From: Devosia sp. MC521
GTDB lineage: Bacteria > Pseudomonadota > Alphaproteobacteria > Rhizobiales > Devosiaceae
Reading direction: 5' to 3'
DNA length: 64,000 nucleotides
Assembly (NCBI RefSeq): GCF_014127105.1
Contig: NZ_CP059902.1
Location: 529,001-593,000, forward strand
Below the pieces are notes generated by a model that was not told where the DNA came from, did not search any database, and saw nothing but the letters and a program-made list of their open reading frames with translations. A program made the position numbers and the translations under genes. This document shows positions 44,391-53,216 of the stretch, piece by piece (position 1 is the stretch's first letter; every line of letters begins with the position of its first letter).

Positions 44391-45367
44391 GATATCCCGC
44401 ATCTGAAAAGCTCGAGATTATCCGGCTGGTTGAGCAATCGCATCTCCCCACCAAACAGACGCTGGACCGGTTGGGTATTCCGCGGCGAACCTTTTATCGT
44501 TGGTACGATCGCTACTTGAACGGTGGCCCTGAGGCGCTGGAGGATCAATCCTCGGCACCAAGCCGGGTCTGGAACCGTATCCCGACCGGTATCCAAGACC
44601 AAGTCATCGAGATGGCTCTGGAGCACTCCGAGCTGAGCCCGCGCGAACTGGCGGTTCGCTTCACCGATGAGAGGGGCTATTTTATCTCAGAAGCCAGCGT
44701 TTACAGGCTTCTCAAGGCCCATGATCTCATCACCAGCCCCGCTTACGTAGTGATCAAGGCGGCCAATGAGTTCCACACCAAGACCAGCCGTCCCAACCAG
44801 ATGTGGCAGACCGATTTTACCTATTTCAAGATCATCGGCTGGGGCTGGATGTATCTCTCCACGGTGCTGGACGACTATTCCCGCTACATCATTGCCTGGA
44901 AACTGTGCACGACCATGCGGGCTCAGGATGTCACCGACACTCTGGACTTGGCATTAGCAGCTTCAGGCTGCGATCAGGCGCGTGTGCAGCATCGGCCGCG
45001 CTTGCTGAGTGACAATGGACCCAGTTACATCGCCCAGGAGCTTGCCGACTATATCGCAGCCAATGACATGGATCATGTCCGAGGCGCTCCGCTTCATCCC
45101 CAGACACAGGGCAAGATCGAGCGCTGGCACCAGACGCTGAAAAACCGGATCCTTCTAGAGAACTACTTCCTGCCCGGTGACCTCGAAAGCCAGATCGAGG
45201 CCTTCATTGAGCACTACAATCATAAGCGCTATCACGAGAGCCTCGACAATGTGACACCCGCAGATGCCTACTTCGGCAGAGCACCTGCCATCATCAAAAG
45301 GCGTGAAAACATCAAGCGCAAAACAATCCAGCATCGACGCTTGATGCACCATAGGCTTGCAGCATAA
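44387..45367 (+). CDS. IS3-family transposase OrfB (DDE integrase)
   Basis: A 326-residue DDE transposase with an N-terminal helix-turn-helix (LPTKQTLDRLGIPRRTFYRW) and an rve core: first Asp in WQTDFTYFKI, second in LLSDNGPSYI, Glu in GKIERWHQTLKN. The family tail YNHKRYHESL and TPADAYFGR is complete. With OrfA intact and no stop in either frame the element may still be active. Confidence 0.92.
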   Translation: MRYPASEKLEIIRLVEQSHLPTKQTLDRLGIPRRTFYRWYDRYLNGGPEALEDQSSAPSRVWNRIPTGIQDQVIEMALEHSELSPRELAVRFTDERGYFISEASVYRLLKAHDLITSPAYVVIKAANEFHTKTSRPNQMWQTDFTYFKIIGWGWMYLSTVLDDYSRYIIAWKLCTTMRAQDVTDTLDLALAASGCDQARVQHRPRLLSDNGPSYIAQELADYIAANDMDHVRGAPLHPQTQGKIERWHQTLKNRILLENYFLPGDLESQIEAFIEHYNHKRYHESLDNVTPADAYFGRAPAIIKRRENIKRKTIQHRRLMHHRLAA

Positions 45368-45422
45368 CATCAACCGAACGACGAGCAGTGCTCTCCGCTA
45401 ATCAAGGCGCAGATCTGAGCCA

Positions 45423-45809
45423 AAGCATCTGACGACGGACAAACTCCAGACGCAGAGCAAGATTAAAGCCTTCCCCATCTTGTGCTGTGGCAGGCGTACG
45501 CCAATCTGCCTTTTCGCCCGTCCGGTTCGACAAATGCCGTTATCGGACATCCGCCCAGAATTCCGGGCAGGGGCATCTCGCCACTTATCCAGGCGCGCTA
45601 TGCCCCTGTTAACCATAAAAAATTTGCCGCTGAAAAAATTGCGCCGCCACCCTTGCGGAACAAAAGACGAACCCCTAGCTTGACAATCGCAAGGCCCAAT
45701 CCCGGGTCTTTCACGCTCGGTTGGTCGCCTCGGATAAGAGAGCGGCTACCGGTTCCGTTGGCGCGGTTCCGGCAGCCTGACCACCCGTAGCCTGTCTGAG
45801 AGGTTACAA
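45423..45809. other. spacer upstream of the three-gene unit, no gene seen
   Basis: About 390 bases. A TTGACA word at 45680-45685 could be a -35 element, but no good -10 follows at the right distance. The frames on either strand look non-coding. The near-palindrome GCCCAGAATTCCGGGC lies near 45553. Confidence 0.4.
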
Positions 45810-47024
45810 ATGGCTGAGACCAATGTCGGCGCTTCGGCGTCCGCGGGCAAGCATGCCCGCACATCCTTCCACACTCTTGATCACACCCAGAAAGGCCTCG
45901 ATATCGAGGGCCTCGCCCGGCACTGGGCCGTCGACTATGACGTCCAGATCCGCATCATGGGCTCGGTCTTCGATACCGGTTCGGCCGCGATCGGCGATAT
46001 CATCGCCGAATTGCCCGGTCACCCGGCCCCGGCCGCCGCTGTCATGGCGCTGGTCGATGCGGGCTTTTTGAAGCGCGAACCGGGCCCGATCACGCCTCAT
46101 ACCCGGATCAGCCTGCCGCTGGTCGACCGCCCGGAGCCGCTGGTGCTGGAGGCGCCCGCGGGCGGTGGTGCGCCACCGGCGGGCAAGAAGGGCAAAAAGG
46201 TTGCGCCCCTTCCCGAAACCGTCGCTGAGATCGAAAGCCGCCGCGTCGCGCCCATTGTGAGCGTGGTCAAACTCGAAGATCTGCTCGATCTGCCGCGTTT
46301 CGAGGGCCCGGCGGTCTATCTCGGTCTCAAGGGCAAAATCCTTTATCCGGGCCGGACGGACAAAGGCTGGCCGCGCATCGCCGCACCCCATCTCAAGGGC
46401 TATGACAAGGTTGCGGTCCTGCGCGATGCATCGGGGCAGCTGACCCCGCGCCTCGCGGCCGTCGCCGAGCGCATTCTGGGCCTCCACGCCCAGGCCCTGC
46501 GCGGCTATCGCCTGGCCGGGTCTTTGCCCATCGGCTCGCCGGTCGGGCGCGAGGAATATATCGCGGCCCGGCTCTTTGTGGCCGAAGGTTTGATCCTGGC
46601 CCAGCGTCTGGGCTTTGGCCTTGCCGGGGTCAGCGACCAGGATTTCATGACCGGCGCCCGGGGCCCGCTCGACCAGTGCCTGGATGTCGATGCCATCCCG
46701 GAGGGGGATGAATACCACCTCTATGCCTGTGGCGTTGAGGCGCGCGCTGTGGTCAGTGACGGCGACTGGATCGTGTTGCCCGGCAGCGAAGTGCGCAAGA
46801 AACTCACGCCCACGGTTGGCGCCGTGGTCAACAGTCTGCGTCAGGAATGGCTGTTCTCCGGGGTCCTCAAGGACGAGGGCGCACGCTATCGCCTGACCGA
46901 GCCGGTGGTGTTCAACACCGGTACGGCAGCGGCCAATTTCGTGCTCGGCAGCAAGGGCCCGAACCTGGCGGCCTGGAGCGGTGACGGCTCTTCGCCCCTC
47001 GAGCGCATGCCGCAGACGCCCTGA
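45810..47024 (+). CDS. GIY-YIG-like nuclease domain protein with DUF4357
   Basis: A 404-residue protein. The middle (about 168-250) reads AVYLGLKGKILYPGRTDKGW, then RIAAPHL and VAERILG, the order of the tyrosines, Arg and Glu in a GIY-YIG nuclease, though the first motif is degenerate. The C-terminal 80 residues match DUF4357: VLPGSEVRKKLTP, LRQEWLFSGVL and GTAAANFVLGSKGPNLAAWS. The N-terminal 130 residues are unassigned and end in a Gly/Pro/Lys linker. It is the first gene of a three-gene row, 73 bases before the AAA+ gene. Nuclease activity is uncertain because of the degenerate motif. Confidence 0.72.
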   Translation: MAETNVGASASAGKHARTSFHTLDHTQKGLDIEGLARHWAVDYDVQIRIMGSVFDTGSAAIGDIIAELPGHPAPAAAVMALVDAGFLKREPGPITPHTRISLPLVDRPEPLVLEAPAGGGAPPAGKKGKKVAPLPETVAEIESRRVAPIVSVVKLEDLLDLPRFEGPAVYLGLKGKILYPGRTDKGWPRIAAPHLKGYDKVAVLRDASGQLTPRLAAVAERILGLHAQALRGYRLAGSLPIGSPVGREEYIAARLFVAEGLILAQRLGFGLAGVSDQDFMTGARGPLDQCLDVDAIPEGDEYHLYACGVEARAVVSDGDWIVLPGSEVRKKLTPTVGAVVNSLRQEWLFSGVLKDEGARYRLTEPVVFNTGTAAANFVLGSKGPNLAAWSGDGSSPLERMPQTP

Positions 47025-47061
47025 GGCGCCCGCTTCGCCCTTTCCTTTTCCCCTTTGCACG

Positions 47062-47086
47062 CGGACCTCCCCAGGCGGGAGGTCCG
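47062..47086 (+). promoter_or_regulatory. hairpin directly before the Shine-Dalgarno of the AAA+ gene
   Basis: CGGACCTCCC and GGGAGGTCCG are perfect 10-base arms around CAGGC, ending one base before AAGGAG. There is no T-run. It could attenuate, protect the message, or gate translation of the gene at 47098. Confidence 0.5.
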
Positions 47087-47097
47087 AAGGAGCACTC

Positions 47098-48996
47098 ATG
47101 ACCCTTTCCCGCATCTCCATGCCCAAGTCGGATGACGAGCCCACGCCCAACAGTACCGAAATCCTCTCCCGGCTGGCCCTCGACCAGTTGATCACCAAGA
47201 CCCTCGACGCGCGCCTTAAGGAAGAGAACCCACTCCTCGTGCTGATCGCGGTCAAGAGCCCCAGCTGGGCGCGGGCGCTTCGCGAACAGTTGACCCGCCG
47301 CTATCCCCAGACCTGCGTCCGCAGTTACAAAGGCGACAAACGCTCGGCGTCCAGCCAGGAAGAGGACCATTTGCTCCTCGCGCTCAATGACGGTCAGTCC
47401 GGGATCGGGGTCAGCACCGATATCGTGGCCCAGGTCCCCGAGGCGCTGCGCAACAGCGCCGATTTTACCCTGTATTTTGCCGGCCTCAGCCCGGTGAGCC
47501 TGCGCAAGGCCATTGGTCTTGTGACCGGCCAGCCGGTCCGGCGCCTGCCCAAGCTCCGTCTCGATGGGCTGGACCTGGCCGATCTTGCCGCAGCCATTCG
47601 TCCTGGCTCGACGCCGGCGCAGTGCATCAAGCGCCTCCAGCTCACGCTTGAGCGCAAGGCCAGTGATCTGGGCGTGCCCGATGATGCGGTGCCGGTGAGC
47701 GCATTGCCCTTGAGCCCGGAGGTGCGCGCCTGGTCCGAAGAGGTGCTGACCAGCCTGCGCCTGCTGGAAGAGGGCAAGATCTCCATGCGCCGCTCGCCCT
47801 TTTCGGTGCTGGCCGGTCCCACCGGTAGTGGCAAATCAAAACTCGCCGAAGCCATTGCCAAGGCGGCCGGCTGGCAGTTGATTCAAACCAGTGCCCAGGA
47901 CTGGTTTGATCGCAGCGACGGCTTTTTGGGCGGCGTGGCTCGCCAGACCAACAGCTTCTTTCAGAGCCTCGAAAACAACCCAAAAACGATCGGATTCGTG
48001 GACGAAATTGAAGCCATCCCAGATCGGGCGACCATGGATGAGCGCAATCGGGAATGGTGGACCACGATCGTGACCGGCATTTTGGTGCAGGTCGACCGGC
48101 TGCGTCGTTCGCCCACGCCGGCTTTACTGATTGGCGCGACCAATTACCCTGAGCGAGTGGACTCCGCTTTACTGCGTCATGGGCGTCTCGGCCGCCTCGT
48201 TCGCGTTGAACCGCCCCGGGATCTGGCGGCTATCACCGACATCTTCCGCTATTATCTCAAAGAGGACTTGCGCGACGACGAGCTCCTTCGTCTCGTCCAT
48301 ATGAGCATGGCTTTTGGCCACCCGACCCCGGCTTCGGTCGAGAACTGGGTGGGCGCTGCACGCGTCGCGGCCATGGCGGCGGGGCGGTCCCTGACCCTGC
48401 TCGATCTCGAAACCGCGATCGGCGGCACGGATGATCGTCCCCACGCGGAACGCTATCGTGTTGCCATCCATGAGGCAGGTCACGCGGTGATTGCGGCGCA
48501 TCTTGATGTGCCGATTTCTTCGGTGTCGATCATTGGCCAGCCCGGCTCTGCCGGCAGCATGCTCGCAGAGATCCGCACCACCGATCTCGACCGTCACAGC
48601 CTCGAGCATCTGGTGACAGTTGCACTGGCCGGGCGCGCCGCCGACCAGATCCTGCTTGGCTTGAGCGACGCGGCGGCAACCAGTGATCTCAAACTGGCGA
48701 CGCGCCTTCTCTTCAATGCGCATTTCGTGTGGGGTCTCTACGATCACCTCACGGCGATCGAGGGCGACACCAAGGGTCCGCTTGTGCTCGACCCTGAGGC
48801 GCGGGGCGTCATCGACGCTAAGCTGCAGGAACTGCTGGTCCGGGCGCAGTCGCTGGTGGGTGAGCATCGGGAGTCCATCGAGCGGCTGGCGGATGCGCTT
48901 TTGCGGGCCCGGGTTATTTCGGGGACCGCGGTGCGCGATCTGGTGCTGAAGTCGCGGGTCTGGGGCCCCGCGCCGCGCGAAAGGGCAAAGCCGTGA
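47098..48996 (+). CDS. soluble FtsH-like AAA+ ATPase with M41 peptidase motif
   Basis: A 632-residue protein from ATG 47098 (AAGGAG 5 bases upstream). It has an N-terminal region of about 220 residues without membrane helices, then an AAA+ module with Walker A GPTGSGKS (240-247), Walker B FVDE (Asp302, Glu303), the second-region LIGATNYPERVDSALLRHGR, and a C-terminal M41-type domain with HEAGH (458-462) and the later SDLKLATRLL with a candidate third ligand Asp. FtsH is membrane-anchored; this one is not, as in bacterial CDC48/FtsH-like proteins on mobile DNA. It overlaps the recombinase start by 4 bases (GTGA), so it is translationally coupled to it. Confidence 0.85.
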   Translation: MTLSRISMPKSDDEPTPNSTEILSRLALDQLITKTLDARLKEENPLLVLIAVKSPSWARALREQLTRRYPQTCVRSYKGDKRSASSQEEDHLLLALNDGQSGIGVSTDIVAQVPEALRNSADFTLYFAGLSPVSLRKAIGLVTGQPVRRLPKLRLDGLDLADLAAAIRPGSTPAQCIKRLQLTLERKASDLGVPDDAVPVSALPLSPEVRAWSEEVLTSLRLLEEGKISMRRSPFSVLAGPTGSGKSKLAEAIAKAAGWQLIQTSAQDWFDRSDGFLGGVARQTNSFFQSLENNPKTIGFVDEIEAIPDRATMDERNREWWTTIVTGILVQVDRLRRSPTPALLIGATNYPERVDSALLRHGRLGRLVRVEPPRDLAAITDIFRYYLKEDLRDDELLRLVHMSMAFGHPTPASVENWVGAARVAAMAAGRSLTLLDLETAIGGTDDRPHAERYRVAIHEAGHAVIAAHLDVPISSVSIIGQPGSAGSMLAEIRTTDLDRHSLEHLVTVALAGRAADQILLGLSDAAATSDLKLATRLLFNAHFVWGLYDHLTAIEGDTKGPLVLDPEARGVIDAKLQELLVRAQSLVGEHRESIERLADALLRARVISGTAVRDLVLKSRVWGPAPRERAKP

Positions 48997-49880
48997 TCGA
49001 TCTCCAGCAGATCATGGAAAAGCTCGAAGGGGCGTATTCCGACTACACGCTGCGCGGCTATCGCACGGACATGCAGCAATTTTTACGATGGTGCGAAGCG
49101 GCTGGTCACGAACCTCTGCCGGCAGCACCGGCCACGATCGTGGCCTATGTCAAAGGGGAGGGGGAGCGCTTGCTCCCCTCTACCATCAGGCGGCGCCTGT
49201 GCGGCATTGGCCGGATCCATCGCCTCATGCGCTACGATGATCCGACGCGCGATGAGGAGGTACAACTTGCGCTGCGTCGGGTTCGCCGCCAGAAGCCCGG
49301 GCGCCCGAGACAGGCACTGGGCGTTACCGCGAAATTGCGGGATCAATTGATCGCGGTCTGTTCCGACGACCTGATCGGGTTCCGCGATGAGATCCTTGTG
49401 CGCGTGGGTTTTGATACTCTCTGTCGTCGGGGAGAGCTGGTCGCTCTTCGTGCGCAGGATCTGTTTGAGAATGAGCGCGGCAATCTCTCAATTCTGGTGC
49501 GGCGGGCCAAGAATGATCAGACCGGGCAGGGGCGCATTGCGCCGCTTTCGTCAGCAACCTCCGATCGCGTTCGCGCCTGGTTGGCTCAAACTGGAATTGA
49601 GACCGGTCCTCTCCTTCGACCTGTATATGGAGAGCATCTGAAACGGCTCTACCTGGAGCCGGTGACAATTTCGCGCGTGCTCAAAAAGCTGGCGGGACGA
49701 GCACATGCCGCGGCGTCAACAAGACAGGGCGTGTCGGGACATTCACTGCGGGTGGGGGCTGCCCAGCAGCTGACGCTGGATGGACACAGCCCCTTGCAGA
49801 TCATGCGGGCGGGTGGGTGGCGCTCCATGGCCGTTGTCGCGCGCTACATTGAGAACGTCGATCTCGATTTGTGGAGTTAA
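48993..49880 (+). CDS. tyrosine recombinase
   Basis: A 295-residue XerC/D-like site-specific recombinase with an N-terminal SAM-like core-binding domain (LRGYRTDMQQFLRWCEAAG) and a catalytic domain with Arg146 in CRRGELVAL, His250-x-x-Arg253 in HSLRVGAA, Trp276 in AGGWRSM (where many have His) and nucleophile Tyr285 in VARYIENV. GTG 48993 overlaps the AAA+ stop. The catalytic set is complete, so it should be active. The pairing with an ATPase-protease and a GIY-YIG protein is unusual. Confidence 0.92.
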   Translation: MIDLQQIMEKLEGAYSDYTLRGYRTDMQQFLRWCEAAGHEPLPAAPATIVAYVKGEGERLLPSTIRRRLCGIGRIHRLMRYDDPTRDEEVQLALRRVRRQKPGRPRQALGVTAKLRDQLIAVCSDDLIGFRDEILVRVGFDTLCRRGELVALRAQDLFENERGNLSILVRRAKNDQTGQGRIAPLSSATSDRVRAWLAQTGIETGPLLRPVYGEHLKRLYLEPVTISRVLKKLAGRAHAAASTRQGVSGHSLRVGAAQQLTLDGHSPLQIMRAGGWRSMAVVARYIENVDLDLWS

Positions 49881-49976
49881 AACAAAAGGTCTCGTGTAAA
49901 ATGTGCGCCAATTGCCTTTTCCGCACCTGTTTGTAGATAGGCCGGGGGCCCGCTGGGGTATTGTGCGCAAGATTCC

Positions 49977-50591
49977 ATGAGCACCGATGGACCGGCAGAG
50001 CTACCGTTACCTCTTGCGCCCGCCCAGATGAACGGTCAACCACCTGGAGTGATTGCAAGCTGCGCAGCCGGTCCACTGTCCGAAAAGGGCGCACTCGCGG
50101 TTCAGAAAGCACTCGAGTCAAGCAATAGGGAGGCGGCGACGCCCTCAACTGAGGCAGCGGTGGTCGAGTGGCTGCCTCAGAATAATCGGAATGGTATCGC
50201 AGTGGCGGTAAGCAAGTCTCAAGATAGTCTCCTGGCGTCACTGGCGGGTACCGCCCAGGCAGATGGTTATACAAACGTCGACAGCTCTGAAGTGTTTGAA
50301 GCCAGCCCAGGGCAGACGTGGAAGTTTGTCGCCAGGGTTCAGGCGGATCTAACAACTGGAGGCACCGCTACAGCAAACGTGGCGGTGCTCGGTCCTAATG
50401 ATAGGTAACTAGGCGAACTTGGTAGTGGGGCGAAGATTCAGCAGGGGGAGAGCGCCTCCGACTACGTTGTCACAGGCAAAGTGCCCAGTGGAGCCGTTCG
50501 GCTTCGTCCGTACCTGCAAGTCCGTTATCCTGAAGGTGCCCGGGTAGACGATACTTTGTCCTTCAGCGGTACTTTCGGCCAAACTGAGTAG
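49977..50591 (+). pseudogene. carbohydrate-binding-like domain protein interrupted by an in-frame stop
   Basis: The first 143 residues (to TAA 50406-50408) and the next 60 codons are in the same frame and read as one continuous beta-rich domain: EVFEASPGQTWKFVARVQAD, NVAVLGPNDR, stop, LGELGSGAKIQQGESASDYV, then LRPYLQVRYPEGARVDDTLSF. The pattern resembles carbohydrate-binding modules of the CBM4/9 or Concanavalin-like type. The single ochre codon suggests decay or readthrough. The 5' end is probably also lost at the junction after the recombinase. Confidence 0.6.
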
Positions 50592-50937
50592 CGTCGCCCG
50601 GAGCTCTCGCAATCAAACGGAACACTGGTATCTCTGCTCCACGGGCGAAGAGTGCCTGATGCTCCGTGCGTGATCCGGGTCAGCCATGTTAGACCGGTGG
50701 CCTTCTGAAATGAGCTATGGATCTTGCCTCAGTGCCCCATCAGGCGCGGGTGCTCAGTTGCGGATACTATTGAGTTGAAAGCTCGTACAAAGTTTGGCAG
50801 ATAGATGTAGACAGTTTGGGTAAAAACCGCGCCTTCGGTCTAAGTACTGCTGCCGAGCGTCCGCAGCAACGGAGCCGGTACATTGTAAGAACTAAGTTAA
50901 CTAGCGCTGTGAAGTTAAGTTAAATTTGGAGTTCGTA
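50592..50937. other. promoter region of the polysaccharide genes
   Basis: About 345 bases without a gene. Close to the start at 50938 are three AAGTTAA words (50895-50923), AT-rich, which may be a regulator or promoter element. GGAG lies 7 bases before ATG 50938. Confidence 0.4.
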
Positions 50938-51912
50938 ATGGGTCAAAAATCGGCAATCGTCCTTGGCGGTGGTGGTTTCATCGGTAGTCACTTGGTCAAG
51001 CGCCTAAAGCGGGAAGGCTTTTGGGTTCGTGCCGTGGACCTTAAATATCCCGAGTTCAGCGACAGCGAAGCCGACGACATGGTAATCGGCGACCTAAGAG
51101 ACGCAGAATTCTGTTCGTCAATTATCGACCGCAAATTCGATGAAGTATACCAGCTCGCTGCGGATATGGGTGGTGCGGGCTACATCTTCACTGGCGAGCA
51201 CGACGCCGACATTATGCACAATTCCGCCACCATTAATCTAAACATCGCGGACAAAGCACACAAGCGAAACATAAAAAAAGTCTTCTATTCGTCTTCCGCT
51301 TGTATGTATCCCGCATACAACCAAGAGGATCCTGACAATCCGAACTGCGCTGAATCATCCGCTTATCCGGCGGCGCCTGACAGCGAGTACGGGTGGGAAA
51401 AGCTTTTCTCGGAGCGGTTATTTCTAGCATACAATCGCAATCACGGAATGAGCAATCGCGTAGCACGTTACCACAATATATTCGGCCCCGAAGGCACGTG
51501 GCGCGGCGGTAAAGAGAAAGCACCGGCCGCTGTGTGTCGCAAAGTCGCTATGGCAGCCAACAACGGCGAGATCGAGATCTGGGGAGATGGTAATCAAACA
51601 CGCTCCTTCTTGTACATCGACGAGTGCCTGGAAGGCACGCTTCGCTTGACACGGTCCGAATTTGAAGGGCCGGTAAATGTCGGTTCTGACGAGATGGTGA
51701 CGATTAACCAGCTCGTTGACTATGTCGCTGACATTGCTGGTAAGACCCTGCACAAAAACCACATTGCCGGTCCGACGGGCGTGCGTGGGCGCAATTCCGA
51801 TAATCGCTTGATTCAGGAAAGGCTAGGCTGGCAGCCGTCGCAGTCGCTGCGCGATGGGCTTGAGCGTACCTACGAGTGGATCGAGCAACAGGTTCGCCGC
51901 AACACTGCCTGA
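50938..51912 (+). CDS. GDP-mannose 3,5-epimerase-like NAD-dependent epimerase
   Basis: A 324-residue extended SDR. It has the NAD motif GGGGFIGSH (10-18), AADMGGAGYI, the SSSACMYP segment with Cys122, YGWEK (Tyr151, Lys155), and HNIFGPEGTWRGGKEKAPAA followed by WGDGNQTRSFLYIDECLEG. All of these are marks of GDP-mannose 3,5-epimerase, which makes GDP-L-galactose/GDP-L-gulose; the Cys is the acid/base of that family. It would supply L-galactose-type sugars to the polysaccharide. Start ATG 50938 is behind GGAG. Confidence 0.85.
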   Translation: MGQKSAIVLGGGGFIGSHLVKRLKREGFWVRAVDLKYPEFSDSEADDMVIGDLRDAEFCSSIIDRKFDEVYQLAADMGGAGYIFTGEHDADIMHNSATINLNIADKAHKRNIKKVFYSSSACMYPAYNQEDPDNPNCAESSAYPAAPDSEYGWEKLFSERLFLAYNRNHGMSNRVARYHNIFGPEGTWRGGKEKAPAAVCRKVAMAANNGEIEIWGDGNQTRSFLYIDECLEGTLRLTRSEFEGPVNVGSDEMVTINQLVDYVADIAGKTLHKNHIAGPTGVRGRNSDNRLIQERLGWQPSQSLRDGLERTYEWIEQQVRRNTA

Positions 51913-51977
51913 CGACGGCTCAACCGGAAACTGGCTCGCCAGGTTCCGCCTCACTGTAGAAGGAGCGATCAGGCATT

Positions 51978-53216
51978 ATGAAGATTATCGTACACGACTT
52001 TTCTGGACACGCCTTTACGTCACAACTTGCGCGCGCTTTGGCCGGAAGGGGGCACGACGTACTATATGCTTCATTTGGTGGTTTTCAGACACCAAAAGGG
52101 AAGACTACTCGGCGCGATGGCGATCCAGAAACCTTCCGGGCTAGAGAACTGGTCCTGCCAGAGGCATTCGACAAAGATAATTTGCTCCGCCGCCGACGTC
52201 AGCAGATCGCGTACGCTAGAGCTATTTCGGGTTTGGTGCAGGAAGAAAAGCCGGACGTGGTACTTTCGGCCAACGCTCCGTTGGAAGTTGCTCAGGCGAT
52301 CTACCGCGCTTCCCGCAGCGTCGGATCAGCTTACGTGTTTTGGGTTCAAGACATATATTCGGAGGCGATCGAGAGAATACTATCAAAGAGGAGCCGAATT
52401 GTTGGCTATGTAGCAGGAATATATTACCGCTTTATGGAAAGGGCTCTGTTGGCCAACAGTGACGCCGCGGTGGTTATTGCCGAGGAGTTCCGCTCCGTAT
52501 TTCAGAATGCGCCATGGAGCCTCGATGTATCCCGCGTCAACGTTATTGAGAACTGGGGTATAATAGCCGATGTGCCTTTACTACCCAGGGACAACGACTG
52601 GGCTAAGATCAACATGCCCGGGGACCGGCCGCGCATCGTTTACTCTGGCACGCTGGCCCGGAAGCACAATCCGAATCTACTCCTAGAGTTGGCGCGAAAG
52701 CTTGATGCTGACATATACGTGTTTTCAGAGGGGTCTGCTCCTACTGCATTAGCCGCCCAAGCCGCCCAGGAAGGACTAGCTAACCTGCACGTGCGACCCT
52801 GGGTGCCGGTCGAAGAGCTGCCAAGCATGCTGGCGGGTGCCGATGTGCTCTTTGCGCTTATTGAGCCTGATGCCGGCATATTCTCAGTCCCGTCGAAGGT
52901 GCTTAGCTATCTATCAGCAGGCCGCGCGATTCTTGCCGCTATCCCCGGGCACAACTTGGCCGCTCGCAATGTATTGCGTGAGAAAGCCGGACTGGTCAGC
53001 GAGCCAGGTGACTTAGAAGCGCTTGTAACCAACGCGAGTCGACTACTTGAGGACGTTGCGCTTCGCAAACGCATGGGGGAAAATGGCCGCCGCTTCGCCG
53101 AGCGCGCCTTCGACATAGACAACATTGCGGATCGCTTCGAAGGCCTTCTAGGCAGCTCCTGCGGCGTACGACCAGTGCAGGAGCAACGATCAAGGGTGAA
53201 GGTAGTGGCGCCATGA
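51978..53216 (+). CDS. glycosyltransferase family 4
   Basis: A 412-residue GT-B enzyme. The N-terminal domain shows HAFTSQLARALAGRGHDV and the FWVQDIYSEAI acceptor segment; the C-terminal domain has the sugar-nucleotide site VYSGTLARKHNPNLLLELA, LHVRPWVPVEELPSMLAGAD, then FSVPSKVLSYLSAGRAILA. This is the GT4 pattern of WbuB/WcaL-like transferases that add a sugar to a lipid carrier. It overlaps the next gene by 4 bases. Confidence 0.9.
   Translation: MKIIVHDFSGHAFTSQLARALAGRGHDVLYASFGGFQTPKGKTTRRDGDPETFRARELVLPEAFDKDNLLRRRRQQIAYARAISGLVQEEKPDVVLSANAPLEVAQAIYRASRSVGSAYVFWVQDIYSEAIERILSKRSRIVGYVAGIYYRFMERALLANSDAAVVIAEEFRSVFQNAPWSLDVSRVNVIENWGIIADVPLLPRDNDWAKINMPGDRPRIVYSGTLARKHNPNLLLELARKLDADIYVFSEGSAPTALAAQAAQEGLANLHVRPWVPVEELPSMLAGADVLFALIEPDAGIFSVPSKVLSYLSAGRAILAAIPGHNLAARNVLREKAGLVSEPGDLEALVTNASRLLEDVALRKRMGENGRRFAERAFDIDNIADRFEGLLGSSCGVRPVQEQRSRVKVVAP

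Larger units (their letters stand above)
43948..45422 (+). mobile_element. IS3-family insertion sequence
   Basis: Two overlapping transposase genes lie between imperfect inverted ends. The left end begins TGTGTCTCAGAAATGGG near 43948-43950, and the right end reads, inverted, TGGCTCAGATCTGCGCC, ending at 45422, with GGAGAG matching further in. Both begin TG and end CA as usual for IS3. I did not find a matching 3-base target duplication, so the exact ends are provisional. Confidence 0.75.

Noticed and set aside
43947-45425. target-site duplication of the IS3 element
   Set aside because: The flanking triplets (CTG, AAG) do not match, so none is claimed.
45804-47255. 483-residue minus-strand frame opposite the GIY-YIG gene
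   Set aside because: GC-driven shadow; the plus frame has DUF4357 motifs and a ribosome site.
49801-50355. 184-residue minus-strand frame opposite the carbohydrate-binding-like gene
   Set aside because: Pro/Arg/Ser-rich shadow without domain; overlaps the recombinase 3' end.
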